From Arenibacterium halophilum (GTDB lineage Bacteria > Pseudomonadota > Alphaproteobacteria > Rhodobacterales > Rhodobacteraceae): a DNA stretch of 64,000 nucleotides. Each line of letters opens with the position of its first letter. Within the stretch, counting starts at the first letter, position 1. Under the pieces are notes generated by a model. It was not told the origin of the DNA. It saw only the letters and a program-made list of their open reading frames with translations, and made no database searches. The stretch covers positions 434,001 to 498,000 of the forward strand of contig NZ_VCPC01000001.1 in NCBI RefSeq assembly GCF_005938225.1, written 5' to 3'. Positions 7,840 through 17,913 of this stretch are shown here, in pieces. Both the position numbers and the translations under genes were made by a program.

Positions 7840-8613
7840 TCACTCGTTATCCTTGTTGTATTTGTGAATCACGGTCAGCCCGTGCATTGTCAGATCGTCT
7901 TCGAAGTCATCGAAAAGCTCTTCGCTTTGCTGGAACAACGGCGCCAGCCCGCCTGTGGCAACGATGCGCATGTCGCGATCGCGTTCGGCCTGGATGCGCG
8001 TGCAGATTTCCCGCACCAAGCCGATATATCCCCAGAAAATGCCTGATTGCATACAGGCCACCGTGTTCGTGCCCACCACGTTCTGTGGCTTGGAAATGTC
8101 GACGTGTGGCAGCGCGGCGGCTGCCATGTGAAGCGCCTCCAGGCTCAGGTTCACCCCCGGCGCAATCACCCCGCCCACATAGGCGCCGTCATGGTCCACC
8201 ACGTCAAACGTGGTCGCCGTGCCGAAATCCACCACGATCAGGTTGCCGCCGTGCCGATCATAGGCGCCAGCCGTGTTCACCAGCCGGTCGGGCCCGACGA
8301 TGGTCCCGGTATCAACGCGCGGCGCGTGGGGCAACAGGCATTCGGGTTTGCCCACCACCAGCGGGCGGCAGTTGAAGAACCGGTCGGCGAAGACCCGCAG
8401 GTTGAAGACGACACGCGGCACGGTCGAGGAAATGATGACATCGGTGATGTCAGCCTCGATCCCGTAGTGTTTGATCAGAGTGGTGTACCACGTGAAATAG
8501 GCATCCGCCGTGCGGGCATGGTGGGTCGAGGTGCGCAGAGTGCACAGGAAGGTCGTCCCGTCCCAGATCGAGAAAACCGTATTGGTGTTGCCGCAATCAA
8601 TCGCAAGAAGCAT
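7840..8613 (-). CDS. coaX: type III pantothenate kinase
   Basis: CoaX phosphorylates pantothenate, the first step of coenzyme A synthesis. It belongs to the ASKHA fold and needs a monovalent cation. The 257-residue protein starts with the phosphate-1 motif MLLAIDCGNTNT, and has GPDRLVN and VVDFGTATT followed by GGVIAPG, all diagnostic of CoaX. It lies between birA (11 bp) and rnj (3 bp) and is probably co-transcribed with the nuo genes. Confidence 0.95.
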   Translation of the reverse strand: MLLAIDCGNTNTVFSIWDGTTFLCTLRTSTHHARTADAYFTWYTTLIKHYGIEADITDVIISSTVPRVVFNLRVFADRFFNCRPLVVGKPECLLPHAPRVDTGTIVGPDRLVNTAGAYDRHGGNLIVVDFGTATTFDVVDHDGAYVGGVIAPGVNLSLEALHMAAAALPHVDISKPQNVVGTNTVACMQSGIFWGYIGLVREICTRIQAERDRDMRIVATGGLAPLFQQSEELFDDFEDDLTMHGLTVIHKYNKDNE

Positions 8614-8624
8614 GGGACGTTCCC

Positions 8625-9377
8625 TTAGAAATAGACATCTGCCGCAGGAATCCGAACCGGACCACTGGATGTGACAAGCACCAGATTGCCATCGCTGTCC
8701 ACCGTGTCAAACCGGCCTTCGGTTTCGGTTGTGCCGGTTCGTGCCACGATGGTCTCGCCCAACCGTGCGGCATGGGCCAGCCAGGCCTGTCGGATGGTGT
8801 CGAATCCGTATGTGGTGAATTGCGTCTCGCGCTTTGCGTAATGGGCGGCCAGATGGGTCAGGAACATCTCGGGGTCAAGGGAAACGCCGGTTTCGCCCAG
8901 CACCGACACCGGGCGCAGCGCACGGGATTCGACCTCGGTGGGTTCGGGCGCGGTGGCCAGGTTCGCGCCGATCCCTATGGCCAGGACGGTGCCCCCCTGC
9001 CCCGCGCCGCCCAGCGTTTCCAGCAGGATGCCCGCGAATTTGCCGCCGTTCAGCAGCACGTCGTTGGGCCATTTCAGGGACAGTTTGGCGCTGTCGCCCA
9101 GCACCTCGGCACAGGCATCGAACAAGGCCAGCGCCGACACGAAAGACCGCAGGGCGATCCGCTGGGGCGGTTCGTCCAGCCGCAAAACCAGCGTGCAGGC
9201 CAAGTTCCCCGGAGGCATGTGCCATGCCCGCCCCCGCCGACCGCGCGCGGCGGTTTGCTGGCGCGCCAGTATCCATTCCGGAGCGGAAAGGCCCGGCGCG
9301 ATGCGCCCGGCCTCGTTCAGGGTTGAATCCACGGTGTCGAGGATGCGCCGCCCGTATCCGTCGGGCCAGTCGCTCAT
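8625..9377 (-). CDS. birA: biotin--[acetyl-CoA-carboxylase] ligase
   Basis: A 250-residue biotin protein ligase that activates biotin with ATP and attaches it to biotin carboxyl carrier domains. Motifs are GRRGRAW (46-52, biotinyl-AMP loop) and KWPND (102-106), with K113 in GGKFAGILLE matching the catalytic Lys. It is a group I enzyme: there is no N-terminal DNA-binding domain, so it cannot act as a repressor. Likely targets include the methylcrotonyl-CoA carboxylase alpha subunit encoded at 31.2-33.1 kb. Confidence 0.94.
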   Translation of the reverse strand: MSDWPDGYGRRILDTVDSTLNEAGRIAPGLSAPEWILARQQTAARGRRGRAWHMPPGNLACTLVLRLDEPPQRIALRSFVSALALFDACAEVLGDSAKLSLKWPNDVLLNGGKFAGILLETLGGAGQGGTVLAIGIGANLATAPEPTEVESRALRPVSVLGETGVSLDPEMFLTHLAAHYAKRETQFTTYGFDTIRQAWLAHAARLGETIVARTGTTETEGRFDTVDSDGNLVLVTSSGPVRIPAADVYF

Positions 9378-9410
9378 CGCGCTGGCCCTGCCCGTTCAGA
9401 CCGGTCTGGG

Positions 9411-10850
9411 TTAGTTGACAAGCGTCGCCGCCGCTGCGGCAGCAGCCCCCTCGACCCCGAACATGTTGATCACGCCCAGCAGCATCACCGCCGCCGAAGC
9501 CATCAGGAAACCCCAGAGCACGGGCGAGCCATTCGCCTCGATCTCGTGGCCTTCCTCGCCGAAGTACATGTAGTAGACGATGCGCAGGTAGTAGAACGCC
9601 CCGATCACCGACGCGACCACACCGGCCACGGCCAGCCAGCCCAGCCCGGCCTCATACGCCGCGCGCAGCACGTAGAACTTGCCGAAGAAACCCAGCATCG
9701 GCGGCACGCCCGCAAGGCTGAACATCAGGATCAGCATGGCCAACGCACGGCCCGGTTGACGGCGCGCGTATTGGTTCAGCGCGCGAATGTCCGTAACGGG
9801 GGCGCCATCGCGTTCCATCGTCAGGATAAAGGCGAAGGTGCCGACATTCATCGTGGCGTAGATCGCCATGTAGATCAGCATCGCCTGTACGCCCAGTTCC
9901 GTTCCGGCGGCCAGCCCCATCAGGGCGAACCCCATGTGCGCGATCGAGGAATAGGCCATCAGGCGCTTGATGTCGGTTTGGCCGATCGCGGCCACGGCCC
10001 CCAGGAACATAGAGGCCACGGCGATCAACGCGATCACCTGGCTCCAGTCGCTGACGGCGGCGCCAAAGGCGTCGTGCATCAGCCGGGCGAACAGGCCCAT
10101 CGCGGCAACCTTGGGCGCGGTGGCAAAGAAGGCGGTGACCGGCGTGGGCGAGCCTTCGTAAACGTCCGGGGTCCACATGTGGAACGGGACGGCCGACACC
10201 TTGAAGGCCAGACCCGAGATCAGGAAGATCAGGCCGAAGAGCAGGCCAAGCGACACCTCGCCATGAACGGCGGTCTGGATGATGCCCGAGAACAGCGTGG
10301 TGCCCGAGTAGCCATAGACCAGCGACGCGCCATAAAGCAGCAGACCCGACGACAGCGCGCCAAGGACAAAGTATTTCAGCCCGGCCTCGGTCGATTTCAG
10401 ACTGTCGCGGCGCAGCGAGGCGACGACGTAAAGCGCCAGCGATTGCAGCTCGAGCCCCATGTAAAGCGACATCAGGTCGCCCGCACTGACCATCATCATC
10501 ATGCCCACAGCAGCAAGCGCAACCAGCAGCGGATATTCGAACCGCAGGATGCCCCGGCGCTGCATGTACTCCTGGCTCATCACCAGAACCGATGCCGCCG
10601 ACAGCAGGATCGCGACCTTGGCGAACCGCGCAAAGCTATCGTCGATGAACATGCCGTTGAAGGCCACCGTGGTGGCCGTGCCACGCGTCCCGATCCAGAC
10701 CGCAAGGCCCAGCATCAGGATCCCCGTGGCCCAGACGATGGCCGGCGCGGTCTTGTCCTTGCCGGTATACACCGCGCCCACAAGCGCCAGCATCGCAAAG
10801 GCAGCCAGCACGATCTCTGGCAGGATGACGTTCAGATCGGCCTGGATCAT
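9411..10850 (-). CDS. nuoN: NADH-quinone oxidoreductase subunit N
   Basis: NuoN is one of the three antiporter-like proton-pumping subunits in the membrane arm of complex I. The 479-residue protein is almost entirely hydrophobic, with about 14 predicted helices. The Mrp-antiporter core signature is visible ([20 protein letters not shown]), followed by [16 protein letters not shown] with a conserved Lys. It is the last nuo gene and precedes birA by 33 bp. Confidence 0.96.
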   Translation of the reverse strand: MIQADLNVILPEIVLAAFAMLALVGAVYTGKDKTAPAIVWATGILMLGLAVWIGTRGTATTVAFNGMFIDDSFARFAKVAILLSAASVLVMSQEYMQRRGILRFEYPLLVALAAVGMMMMVSAGDLMSLYMGLELQSLALYVVASLRRDSLKSTEAGLKYFVLGALSSGLLLYGASLVYGYSGTTLFSGIIQTAVHGEVSLGLLFGLIFLISGLAFKVSAVPFHMWTPDVYEGSPTPVTAFFATAPKVAAMGLFARLMHDAFGAAVSDWSQVIALIAVASMFLGAVAAIGQTDIKRLMAYSSIAHMGFALMGLAAGTELGVQAMLIYMAIYATMNVGTFAFILTMERDGAPVTDIRALNQYARRQPGRALAMLILMFSLAGVPPMLGFFGKFYVLRAAYEAGLGWLAVAGVVASVIGAFYYLRIVYYMYFGEEGHEIEANGSPVLWGFLMASAAVMLLGVINMFGVEGAAAAAAATLVN

Positions 10851-10862
10851 GCTCCGGCTCCC

Positions 10863-12404
10863 TTAGTTCGATGCGTGCTGAGTCGCGGCTTCGCCCGCGC
10901 TGACAGCCGCCTGATAGTGATCGACCAATGCCGCCGTCGACGGCCCGATGATATCGGTGATAAGCGCGGGATAGACCCCCAGCAGCAGCGTCATGACAAC
11001 CAGCGGCGCAAAGATCGCGCGTTCCCGCGTGGTCATGTCCTGAATGGTTTTCAGGCTGCCCTTGATCAGATCGCCAAACACCACCCGGCGATAGAGCCAC
11101 AGCGCATAGCCCGCACTGAAGATCACGCCGGTCGTCGCCACGGCGGCCACCCAGGTGTTGGTCTGGAAGGTGCCCATCAGCGTCAGGAATTCCCCGATGA
11201 ACCCCGAGGTCCCCGGCAGGCCCACGTTCGCCATGGTGAACAGCATGAAGACAAGCGCATAGGCCGGCATCCGCACCACAAGACCGCCATAGGCGTCGAT
11301 GTCGCGGGTGTGCATCCGATCATAGATCACGCCAACGCAAAGGAACAGCGCGGCCGAGATGAACCCGTGGCTGAGCATCTGGAAGATCGCGCCGTCGATC
11401 CCCTGCTGGTTGCCCGCGAAGATGCCCATGGTCACGAAGCCCATGTGCGCGACGGACGAATAGGCGATCAGCTTCTTCATGTCTTCCTGCACCAGCGCCA
11501 CCAGCGAGGTATAGACGATGGCAATCGCGCTCATCCACAGCACCAGCGGCGTCAGGATCTCGGACCCGATGGGGAACATCGGGATCGAGAAACGCAGGAA
11601 TCCATAGCCCCCCATCTTCAGCAGGATCGCGGCCAGAACGACCGATCCGGCGGTGGGCGCCTGAACGTGCGCATCGGGCAGCCAGGTGTGCACCGGCCAC
11701 ATCGGCATCTTCACCGCGAAGCTGGCAAAGAAGGCTAGGAACAGCAGTGTCTGCAAGCCGCCAAACACCTGAATGCCCAGCAGGCTGAAGCTGGCGCTGC
11801 TGAATTCATGGGTCAGCAGAACCTCGATATCGGTGGTGCCAGCATCGGCATACATGGCGACCATCGCAACCAGCATGAGCACCGAGCCGAGGAAGGTATA
11901 GAGGAAGAACTTGAAGCTGGCGTAGATGCGGTTTGCCCCACCCCAGATGCCGATGATCAGGAACATCGGGATCAGCCCTGCCTCGAAGAACAGGTAGAAC
12001 AGCACCAGGTCCAGCGCCATGAACACGCCCAGCATCAGCGTTTCCAGCAGCAGGAAGGCGATCATGTATTCCTTGACGCGGGTCTTCACCTCCCAGCTGG
12101 CGAGGATCGTCAGCGGCATGATGAAGGTGGTCAGCATTACGAACAGCACGCTGATGCCGTCGACTCCCATCTTGTATTTCAAACCGCCCAGCCAGTTCGC
12201 CTCTTCCACGAACTGGAACCCGGTGTCGTCGGGGTTGAAGCCCGCGTAGATGCCGATGGACACAAGGAAGGTGATCGCAGTGGCAAACAGCGCGACCCAC
12301 TTGGCGTTGCGCTGCGCGGCCTCGTCCTCTCCGCGCAGGAACACGGCAAGGATCAGCGCGGCCAGCGCCGGGATGAAGGTGACGATGGAAAGAAGGTTGT
12401 CCAT
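10863..12404 (-). CDS. nuoM: NADH-quinone oxidoreductase subunit M
   Basis: An antiporter-like proton-pumping subunit of complex I, 513 residues with about 14 helices. The signature [19 protein letters not shown] and the [13 protein letters not shown] helix are both present. The start codon shares one base with the nuoL stop (TGATG), so translation is probably coupled. A short polar Ala/Glu/His tail ends the protein. Confidence 0.96.
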   Translation of the reverse strand: MDNLLSIVTFIPALAALILAVFLRGEDEAAQRNAKWVALFATAITFLVSIGIYAGFNPDDTGFQFVEEANWLGGLKYKMGVDGISVLFVMLTTFIMPLTILASWEVKTRVKEYMIAFLLLETLMLGVFMALDLVLFYLFFEAGLIPMFLIIGIWGGANRIYASFKFFLYTFLGSVLMLVAMVAMYADAGTTDIEVLLTHEFSSASFSLLGIQVFGGLQTLLFLAFFASFAVKMPMWPVHTWLPDAHVQAPTAGSVVLAAILLKMGGYGFLRFSIPMFPIGSEILTPLVLWMSAIAIVYTSLVALVQEDMKKLIAYSSVAHMGFVTMGIFAGNQQGIDGAIFQMLSHGFISAALFLCVGVIYDRMHTRDIDAYGGLVVRMPAYALVFMLFTMANVGLPGTSGFIGEFLTLMGTFQTNTWVAAVATTGVIFSAGYALWLYRRVVFGDLIKGSLKTIQDMTTRERAIFAPLVVMTLLLGVYPALITDIIGPSTAALVDHYQAAVSAGEAATQHASN

Positions 12405-14521
12405 CAGTTGCTTCCTCCGATCGACATCCAGGTGACAAGGGCGGCAATGCCCAGCACCATCCAGAAGGCGTAGGTAAAGATGTATCCCGACTGGGCGCGC
12501 CCTGCGAGACGGGTGAAGAACGGCACGATGCCCATGGCCACGCCATTCAGGAAGCCGTCAATGATGCTGCCATCGCCGCGTTTCCAGAACAGCCGCCCGA
12601 TTCCAAGCGCGGGGCGCACGAAGACGACGTTATAGAGTTCGTCAAAGTACCACTTGTTCTTGAGGAACAGGTACAGGGGCTGCTGCTGCTCGGCCAGACG
12701 ACGCGGAAGCGACGGGTTCACAAGGTAGAACCAGACGGCAAGCCCAAGCCCCAGCAACATCGCGATGAAGGGCGAGACCTTGACCCAGACCGGCGCGGCG
12801 TGTGCGTCGTCCAGTACGTGGTTGTCGGGGGCAAAGTACAACGCGCCGTCGCCCGGGTTTCCGCCAAAGGCTGCGTGATGTTCGCCACCATGTGTGGCGT
12901 CTTCGCCATGCCCGGCGTCGCCCCCGTGTTCGGCTTGTTCACCGTCGGCGGCAGCGGTTTCGCCGTGGGCGACCTGCTCGGTCTCGGCGCCCGCCAGCGG
13001 GATGCCGTAGAACTGCGCGACCCGGTCGGTGTGGCCGAAGAAGGCGTTGTACCAGATCATCCCGGCGAAGATCGCCCCAAGGCTGAGAACACCCAGCGGG
13101 ATCAGCATGACCATCGGGCTTTCATGCGCGTGTTCATGCGTGTGCTTGTCGCCGCGCGGGGTGCCATAGAAGGTCAGGAAGATCAGGCGCCACGAATAGA
13201 AGGATGTCATCGCCGCCGCGATCACCAGCAGCCAGAACCCGTAGGACGACCCGCCAGCCCAGGCGCTTTCGATGATCGCATCCTTCGACAGGAAGCCGGC
13301 AAAGCCGATATGCGTCAGCGGAATCCCGACCCCGGTGATGGCCAGCGTGCCGATCATCATCGCCCAGAAGGTATAGGGGATTTTCTTGCGCAGCCCGCCA
13401 TAGTTCATCATGTCCTGTTCGTGGTGCATCGCATGGATGACCGAGCCCGCGCCAAGGAACAGCATCGCCTTGAAGAAGGCGTGGGTGAACAGGTGGAACA
13501 TCGCCGCCGAATACATGCCCACACCGGCGGCCACGAACATGTAGCCCAGCTGCGAACAGGTCGAATAGGCAATGACGCGCTTGATGTCGGTCTGCACCAG
13601 GCCCACGGTCGCCGCGAAGAAGGCCGTCGTGGCGCCCAGCACGGTGATGAAGGCGGTGGCCTCGGGTGCAAATTCCATAATCGGCGACATGCGGCACACA
13701 AGGAACACGCCCGCCGTCACCATGGTTGCCGCGTGGATCAGCGCCGACACCGGAGTCGGTCCTTCCATCGCATCGGGCAGCCAGGTGTGCAGCAGCAATT
13801 GGGCCGATTTGCCCATCGCGCCGATGAACAGCAGGAAGGCCACAAGGTTCGCCGCGTTCCATTCCGCCCAGAGGAAGCTGACCTGCGTTTCCGCAAGGGT
13901 CGATGCCTCGGAGAAGATCGTGTTGAAATCAATCGAATCCGTCAGGAAGAACAGGCAGAAGATGCCCAGAGCGAACCCGAAATCGCCGACCCGGTTGACC
14001 ACGAAGGCCTTGATCGCCGCCGCGTTGGCCGAGGGTTTGCGATAGTAGAATCCGATCAGCAGGTACGAGGCCACGCCCACGCCTTCCCAGCCAAAGAACA
14101 TCTGGACCAGGTTGTCCGATGTCACCAGCGCCAGCATGGCAAAGGTGAAGAACGACAGGTAGGCGAAGAACCGCGGCTTGTAGCTTTCGCCGTCCTTCCA
14201 CTGCGGATCGTGGGCCATGTAGCCGAAGGAATACAGGTGCACGAGGCTGGACACCGTGGTGATCACGATCAGCATGATCGCGGTCAGGCGGTCCATGCGG
14301 ATTGCCCATTCGGTGGCCAGGCTGCCGCTTTCGATGAAGCGCAGGACGGTGATGTGTTCCGTCACGCCTTCAAAGCTGAAGAAGGCGATCCAGGACAGCA
14401 GCGCCGACAGGAACAGCAGCCCGGTCGCCACCCATTGCGCTGCGGTTTCGCCGATCACCTTCCAGCCGAAGCCGCACAGAAGCGCGCCGACGAGGGGGGC
14501 AAAGAGAATGATGGTTTCCAT
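12404..14521 (-). CDS. nuoL: NADH-quinone oxidoreductase subunit L
   Basis: The distal proton-pumping subunit of complex I, carrying the long lateral helix. At 705 residues it exceeds the E. coli protein (613). Conserved residues include E146 in GWEGVG, K238 in GAMGKSAQ and the [20 protein letters not shown] block at 245-264. The extra length comes largely from an insertion rich in His, Gly, Glu and Ala (about 510-560, with six His between 519 and 549), preceded by another His cluster at 460-467 (HTHEHAHE). These lie in a loop before the lateral helix and look like a metal-binding or disordered segment. Confidence 0.95.
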   Translation of the reverse strand: METIILFAPLVGALLCGFGWKVIGETAAQWVATGLLFLSALLSWIAFFSFEGVTEHITVLRFIESGSLATEWAIRMDRLTAIMLIVITTVSSLVHLYSFGYMAHDPQWKDGESYKPRFFAYLSFFTFAMLALVTSDNLVQMFFGWEGVGVASYLLIGFYYRKPSANAAAIKAFVVNRVGDFGFALGIFCLFFLTDSIDFNTIFSEASTLAETQVSFLWAEWNAANLVAFLLFIGAMGKSAQLLLHTWLPDAMEGPTPVSALIHAATMVTAGVFLVCRMSPIMEFAPEATAFITVLGATTAFFAATVGLVQTDIKRVIAYSTCSQLGYMFVAAGVGMYSAAMFHLFTHAFFKAMLFLGAGSVIHAMHHEQDMMNYGGLRKKIPYTFWAMMIGTLAITGVGIPLTHIGFAGFLSKDAIIESAWAGGSSYGFWLLVIAAAMTSFYSWRLIFLTFYGTPRGDKHTHEHAHESPMVMLIPLGVLSLGAIFAGMIWYNAFFGHTDRVAQFYGIPLAGAETEQVAHGETAAADGEQAEHGGDAGHGEDATHGGEHHAAFGGNPGDGALYFAPDNHVLDDAHAAPVWVKVSPFIAMLLGLGLAVWFYLVNPSLPRRLAEQQQPLYLFLKNKWYFDELYNVVFVRPALGIGRLFWKRGDGSIIDGFLNGVAMGIVPFFTRLAGRAQSGYIFTYAFWMVLGIAALVTWMSIGGSN

Positions 14522-14527
14522 GATGTC

Positions 14528-14833
14528 CTAGCCCTTCATCACGTTGGCGTCTTCAACGGCGATGGTGCCGCGGTTGCGGAAGAAACAGACAAGGATCGCC
14601 AGCCCGATCGCGGCCTCGGCGGCGGCGACCGTCAGCACGAATAGGGTGAACACCTGCCCCACCATGTCGCCCAGATAGGACGAGAAGGCGACAAGGTTGA
14701 TGTTCACCGCCAGCAGCATCAGTTCGATGCTCATCAGCAGGATGATGATATTCTTGCGGTTCAGGAACAGCCCGAAGATGCCGATGACGAACAATGTCGC
14801 CGCTACGGTAAGGTAATGTTCAAGTCCGATCAT
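14528..14833 (-). CDS. nuoK: NADH-quinone oxidoreductase subunit K
   Basis: A 101-residue three-helix membrane subunit of complex I, standard length. The conserved acidic residues of the proton path are present in the IELMLLAVN segment and the [10 protein letters not shown] segment. Six bases separate it from nuoL. The upstream gap to nuoJ is unusually large for this operon. Confidence 0.96.
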   Translation of the reverse strand: MIGLEHYLTVAATLFVIGIFGLFLNRKNIIILLMSIELMLLAVNINLVAFSSYLGDMVGQVFTLFVLTVAAAEAAIGLAILVCFFRNRGTIAVEDANVMKG

Positions 14834-14980
14834 GTCGTCCCTCGGTTTTTCCGTGCCGGAGCGTGTCCGGGTGCGTATTGCCTTGTCCCGGGTCTTGGTG
14901 CCCGGATGTCGCGTCTTAGATCACCGCCAGCGGCGGATCGTGGTCTGTCATGGCAGGGCCCTGTCCGACCGGTTTCCCGG
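14834..14980. other. 147-bp spacer between nuoJ and nuoK
   Basis: Most junctions in this operon are under 10 bp, so this gap stands out. It holds a hairpin that overlaps the nuoJ stop (GACCGG at 14967-14972, CCGGTC at 14977-14982). It also holds an 11-codon minus-strand frame ([11 protein letters not shown]) without a convincing ribosome binding site. No promoter is obvious. Confidence 0.5.
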
Positions 14981-15583
14981 TCACAGCCCCTGCCCCGGTT
15001 TCACATCGCGCAGTTCCATCGCCTTGGCCGGATCGCGCATCATCTGGGCAACCACGTCCTGGCGTTTCACATCCTGGCGGTGGCGCAGCGTCAGCACGAT
15101 GGCGCCGATCATCGCAACCAGCAGGATCAGCCCGGCCAGTTGGAACAGCAGGAAATACTGATCGTACAGGATCATCCCCAGCGCTTCGGTGTTGTGTCGA
15201 TCCACCGGCATCACCTGCGTGCGCAGACCTTCGGCAGCTTCGTTCGCTTCCCATGCACCAAAGGCCATGACGAATTGCATCAGGATAACCAGCCCGATCA
15301 GCAGCGCCAGCGGCATGTAGCGCGCCATCTCGGCCTTCAGCTCGGCGAAATCCACATCGAGCATCATCACGACGAACAGGAACAGCACCGCGACCGCGCC
15401 GACATAGACGATGACCAGCAGCATCGCCACGAATTCGGCGCCCAACAGCACGAACAGCCCGGCCGAGGACAGGAACGCAAGGATCAGCCACAGCACCGAA
15501 TGCACCGGCTGGCGGCTGACCACCGTAAAGAACCCGCCCGCGATGGCGCTGAGCGCAAAGAGGTAAAAGCTGAATACGGTCAT
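14981..15583 (-). CDS. nuoJ: NADH-quinone oxidoreductase subunit J
   Basis: A 200-residue membrane subunit of complex I with five predicted helices. The mobile third helix is recognisable as [22 protein letters not shown]. The cytoplasmic C-terminal tail is hydrophilic. Its ATG overlaps the stop of the preceding carboxymuconolactone-decarboxylase-like gene by 4 bp, indicating translational coupling. Confidence 0.95.
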   Translation of the reverse strand: MTVFSFYLFALSAIAGGFFTVVSRQPVHSVLWLILAFLSSAGLFVLLGAEFVAMLLVIVYVGAVAVLFLFVVMMLDVDFAELKAEMARYMPLALLIGLVILMQFVMAFGAWEANEAAEGLRTQVMPVDRHNTEALGMILYDQYFLLFQLAGLILLVAMIGAIVLTLRHRQDVKRQDVVAQMMRDPAKAMELRDVKPGQGL

Positions 15584-15987
15584 GTCTCCGGGTCCTCTTT
15601 TTCACCCATGGCGTCCTGCGCGAGTTCAAGCGCGCGTGTCATTGCGGGAATGCCTGCGAACATCGACATCTGGCCGATGGTCTCGACGATTTCCTGTTTT
15701 TTCGCCCCCGCCTCGATGGCGTGGCGCACGGTCTGGCGCACCGCCGTATCGGCCTGAGCGCCCTGCATCGTCAACCCGGCAAGTGTCAGAAGAAGACGTG
15801 TTTTTGCGTCCAACCCGTCCTTGTTGACGGTATTGCCGAACCACATCTCCATCACGTCCTTGGGCATCGTCGGCCACAGGGCCTCGAACCCCTTGGGCGA
15901 GAAGCTTTCAAGCGCAGGGTTGAGGGCTTTCGCCATCTCGTGCGCCTGCGCCATCATGGCCTCGAACGGGTTGCGCGTGTCGTTCAT
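15580..15987 (-). CDS. carboxymuconolactone decarboxylase-like protein inside the nuo operon
   Basis: A 135-residue all-alpha protein of the CMD/AhpD-like superfamily, recognised by [18 protein letters not shown] followed by [17 protein letters not shown]. There is no cysteine at all, so the CxxC peroxidase chemistry of AhpD is impossible. It overlaps nuoI upstream and nuoJ downstream by 4 bp each (ATGA), so it is made in step with complex I subunits. This suggests a role in assembly or quinone handling, but that is inference. Confidence 0.8.
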   Translation of the reverse strand: MNDTRNPFEAMMAQAHEMAKALNPALESFSPKGFEALWPTMPKDVMEMWFGNTVNKDGLDAKTRLLLTLAGLTMQGAQADTAVRQTVRHAIEAGAKKQEIVETIGQMSMFAGIPAMTRALELAQDAMGEKEDPET

Positions 15988-16478
15988 CGGTAGGGCGCAT
16001 CCATTTCCAGGTTGCGCGCGATCTCGGCTTCCCAGCGCTCGCCGTTCTCAAGCAGCTTGGCCTTGTCATAGAACAGCTCTTCGCGGGTTTCGGTGGCGAA
16101 TTCGAAATTCGGCCCCTCGACGATGGCATCCACCGGGCAGGCCTCCTGGCAGAATCCGCAGTAGATGCATTTGGTCATGTCGATGTCGTACCGCGTGGTG
16201 CGGCGGCTGCCATCCTCGCGCGGTTCGGCGTCGATGGTGATGGCCTGCGCCGGGCAGATCGCCTCGCACAGCTTGCACGCAATACAGCGTTCTTCGCCAT
16301 TCGGGTAACGGCGCAGCGCGTGTTCGCCACGGAACCGGGGCGACAGCGGCCCCTTTTCATGCGGATAGTTCACCGTCGCCTTGGGTTTGAACATGTACTT
16401 CAGCCCAAGCATGAAGCCCTTGGCGAAATCCTGAAGCAGGAAGTACTTGGCGGCGCGGGTATAGTCGATCTGAGTCAT
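15984..16478 (-). CDS. nuoI: NADH-quinone oxidoreductase subunit I (two 4Fe-4S clusters)
   Basis: NuoI carries clusters N6a and N6b in the peripheral arm of complex I. Both CxxCxxCxxxC motifs are intact: Cys 65, 68, 71, 75 and Cys 104, 107, 110, 114. The start at 16478 gives 164 aa beginning [13 protein letters not shown], as in mitochondrial-type homologues. The frame is open further upstream but would run into nuoH. It lies 1 bp after the nuoH stop. Confidence 0.96.
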   Translation of the reverse strand: MTQIDYTRAAKYFLLQDFAKGFMLGLKYMFKPKATVNYPHEKGPLSPRFRGEHALRRYPNGEERCIACKLCEAICPAQAITIDAEPREDGSRRTTRYDIDMTKCIYCGFCQEACPVDAIVEGPNFEFATETREELFYDKAKLLENGERWEAEIARNLEMDAPYR

Positions 16479-16479
16479 G

Positions 16480-17520
16480 TCAGCCCCCTGTGCTCCAGCG
16501 TGCGAAAGCACCCCAGAACCAGTCGAATTTTGCGGCGAAGGATACAAAGACCACCCAGACAAGGCTGAAGGGCAGGAACACTTTCCACCCCAGCCGCATC
16601 AGCTGGTCGTAACGGTAGCGCGGGGTGATCGCCTTGATCATCGCGAACATGAAGAACACCACCAGCATCTTGGCGATCATCCACAGGATGCCATCGGGCA
16701 GCCCCGGAATGGGCGAGAGCCAGCCGCCAAGGAACAGCAGCGACACCAGCGCGCACATCAGCACCACGGCCACCAGTTCGCCGATCATGAACAGCAGGAA
16801 CGGGGTCGAGGAATATTCCACCTGGTAGCCCGCCACCAGTTCCGATTCCGCCTCGGGCAGGTCGAAGGGGGGGCGGTTGGTTTCGGCCAGCGCCGAGATG
16901 AAGAACAGGAAGACCATCGGGAAATGCGGCAGCCAGTACCAGCTGAACAGCCCGAAATCGCCGCGCTGCGCGTTGACGATATCGCCAAAGTTCATCGACC
17001 CGGTCGAGATGATGACGCCGATGATGATCAGGCCCAGCGAGACCTCGTAGGAAATCATCTGCGCGGCTGACCGCAGCGAGCCGAGGAACGGGTATTTCGA
17101 GTTCGACGCCCAGCCGCCCATGATGACGCCGTAGACCTCAAGCGATGAAATCGCCATGACATAGAGGATCGCGACGTTGATGTCGGAGATCACCCAGCCG
17201 TCGTTGAACGGAATCACCGCCCAGGCGATCAGCGCCATGACCAGCGACACCATCGGCGCCAGCAGGAACACCGCCTTGTCGGCCCCGGCGGGGAAGACGA
17301 CTTCCTTGACCACGTATTTCAGCAGGTCGGCAAAGCTTTGCAGCAGGCCGAACACCCCCACCACGTTGGGGCCCCGGCGCAGCTGCACCGCCGCCCAGAT
17401 CTTGCGGTCGGCATACATCAGGAATGCCAGCGCCACCATCAGCGGCAGAACCAGCAGCAGGATCTGACCCAAAGTCAGAAGCGCAATGCCGAGGTATGTG
17501 GTGGTAAAGAAGTCAGCCAT
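16480..17520 (-). CDS. nuoH: NADH-quinone oxidoreductase subunit H
   Basis: NuoH (346 aa, eight helices) forms the quinone chamber at the junction of the two arms of complex I. Diagnostic loops are RRGPNVVG, the [16 protein letters not shown] segment, and [20 protein letters not shown], which carries the conserved acidic residues. It lies 6 bp after a small lipoprotein gene. Confidence 0.97.
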   Translation of the reverse strand: MADFFTTTYLGIALLTLGQILLLVLPLMVALAFLMYADRKIWAAVQLRRGPNVVGVFGLLQSFADLLKYVVKEVVFPAGADKAVFLLAPMVSLVMALIAWAVIPFNDGWVISDINVAILYVMAISSLEVYGVIMGGWASNSKYPFLGSLRSAAQMISYEVSLGLIIIGVIISTGSMNFGDIVNAQRGDFGLFSWYWLPHFPMVFLFFISALAETNRPPFDLPEAESELVAGYQVEYSSTPFLLFMIGELVAVVLMCALVSLLFLGGWLSPIPGLPDGILWMIAKMLVVFFMFAMIKAITPRYRYDQLMRLGWKVFLPFSLVWVVFVSFAAKFDWFWGAFARWSTGG

Positions 17521-17526
17521 AAGTCC

Positions 17527-17913
17527 TCACACCGTGGGTATCCCGTTTTCCGCGCAGCTGGCGACGACGACTTCGGCGTCAAGCGTTTCCAGCCCGCGGG
17601 GCAGCGATGGCGAGATGGTGTAAACAGCATCCGCCACCCACACGCCACCCTTTTCATCAACATTCGTGCGCAGATGACGCGCAAATCCGAAACCCCGGAT
17701 CAGCGCGTATTGCGCGGCGGCACATTCCGCATAATCCCGCAGCTGGTTGGGCTGCGAAACATTGGTCATCGTCACGTCAAAGCGCACAAGGTCATCGGCC
17801 AGCAGACTGGTTTCGATGCCCTGGTAGCCGGGCACGGGCACAGCGGCCTCGGGCGCATTCGCCGTGCCACAGGCCGCAAGGGCCAGCGCCGATATGACGG
17901 CGATCCGGCTCAT
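17527..17913 (-). CDS. small lipoprotein between nuoG and nuoH (family unknown)
   Basis: A 128-residue predicted periplasmic lipoprotein. The signal peptide ends in a lipobox (ALAAC, Cys 15). The mature part contains two more Cys. It shares DDL-x-RF-x-V-x4-VSQ and a following FG/R pattern with the lipoprotein at 20449-20784, so the two are probably diverged paralogues. Its ATG overlaps the nuoG stop (ATGA). I do not recognise a named family. A role in complex I assembly from the periplasmic side is possible but unproven. Confidence 0.75.
   Translation of the reverse strand: MSRIAVISALALAACGTANAPEAAVPVPGYQGIETSLLADDLVRFDVTMTNVSQPNQLRDYAECAAAQYALIRGFGFARHLRTNVDEKGGVWVADAVYTISPSLPRGLETLDAEVVVASCAENGIPTV

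Noticed and set aside
9546-11738. Long plus-strand open frame opposite nuoN and nuoM
   Set aside because: Same antisense artefact: His/Arg/Gln-rich product, while both nuo genes are intact on the other strand.
14916-14951. 11-codon minus-strand frame between nuoJ and nuoK
   Set aside because: No convincing ribosome binding site; too short to support without ribosome profiling.
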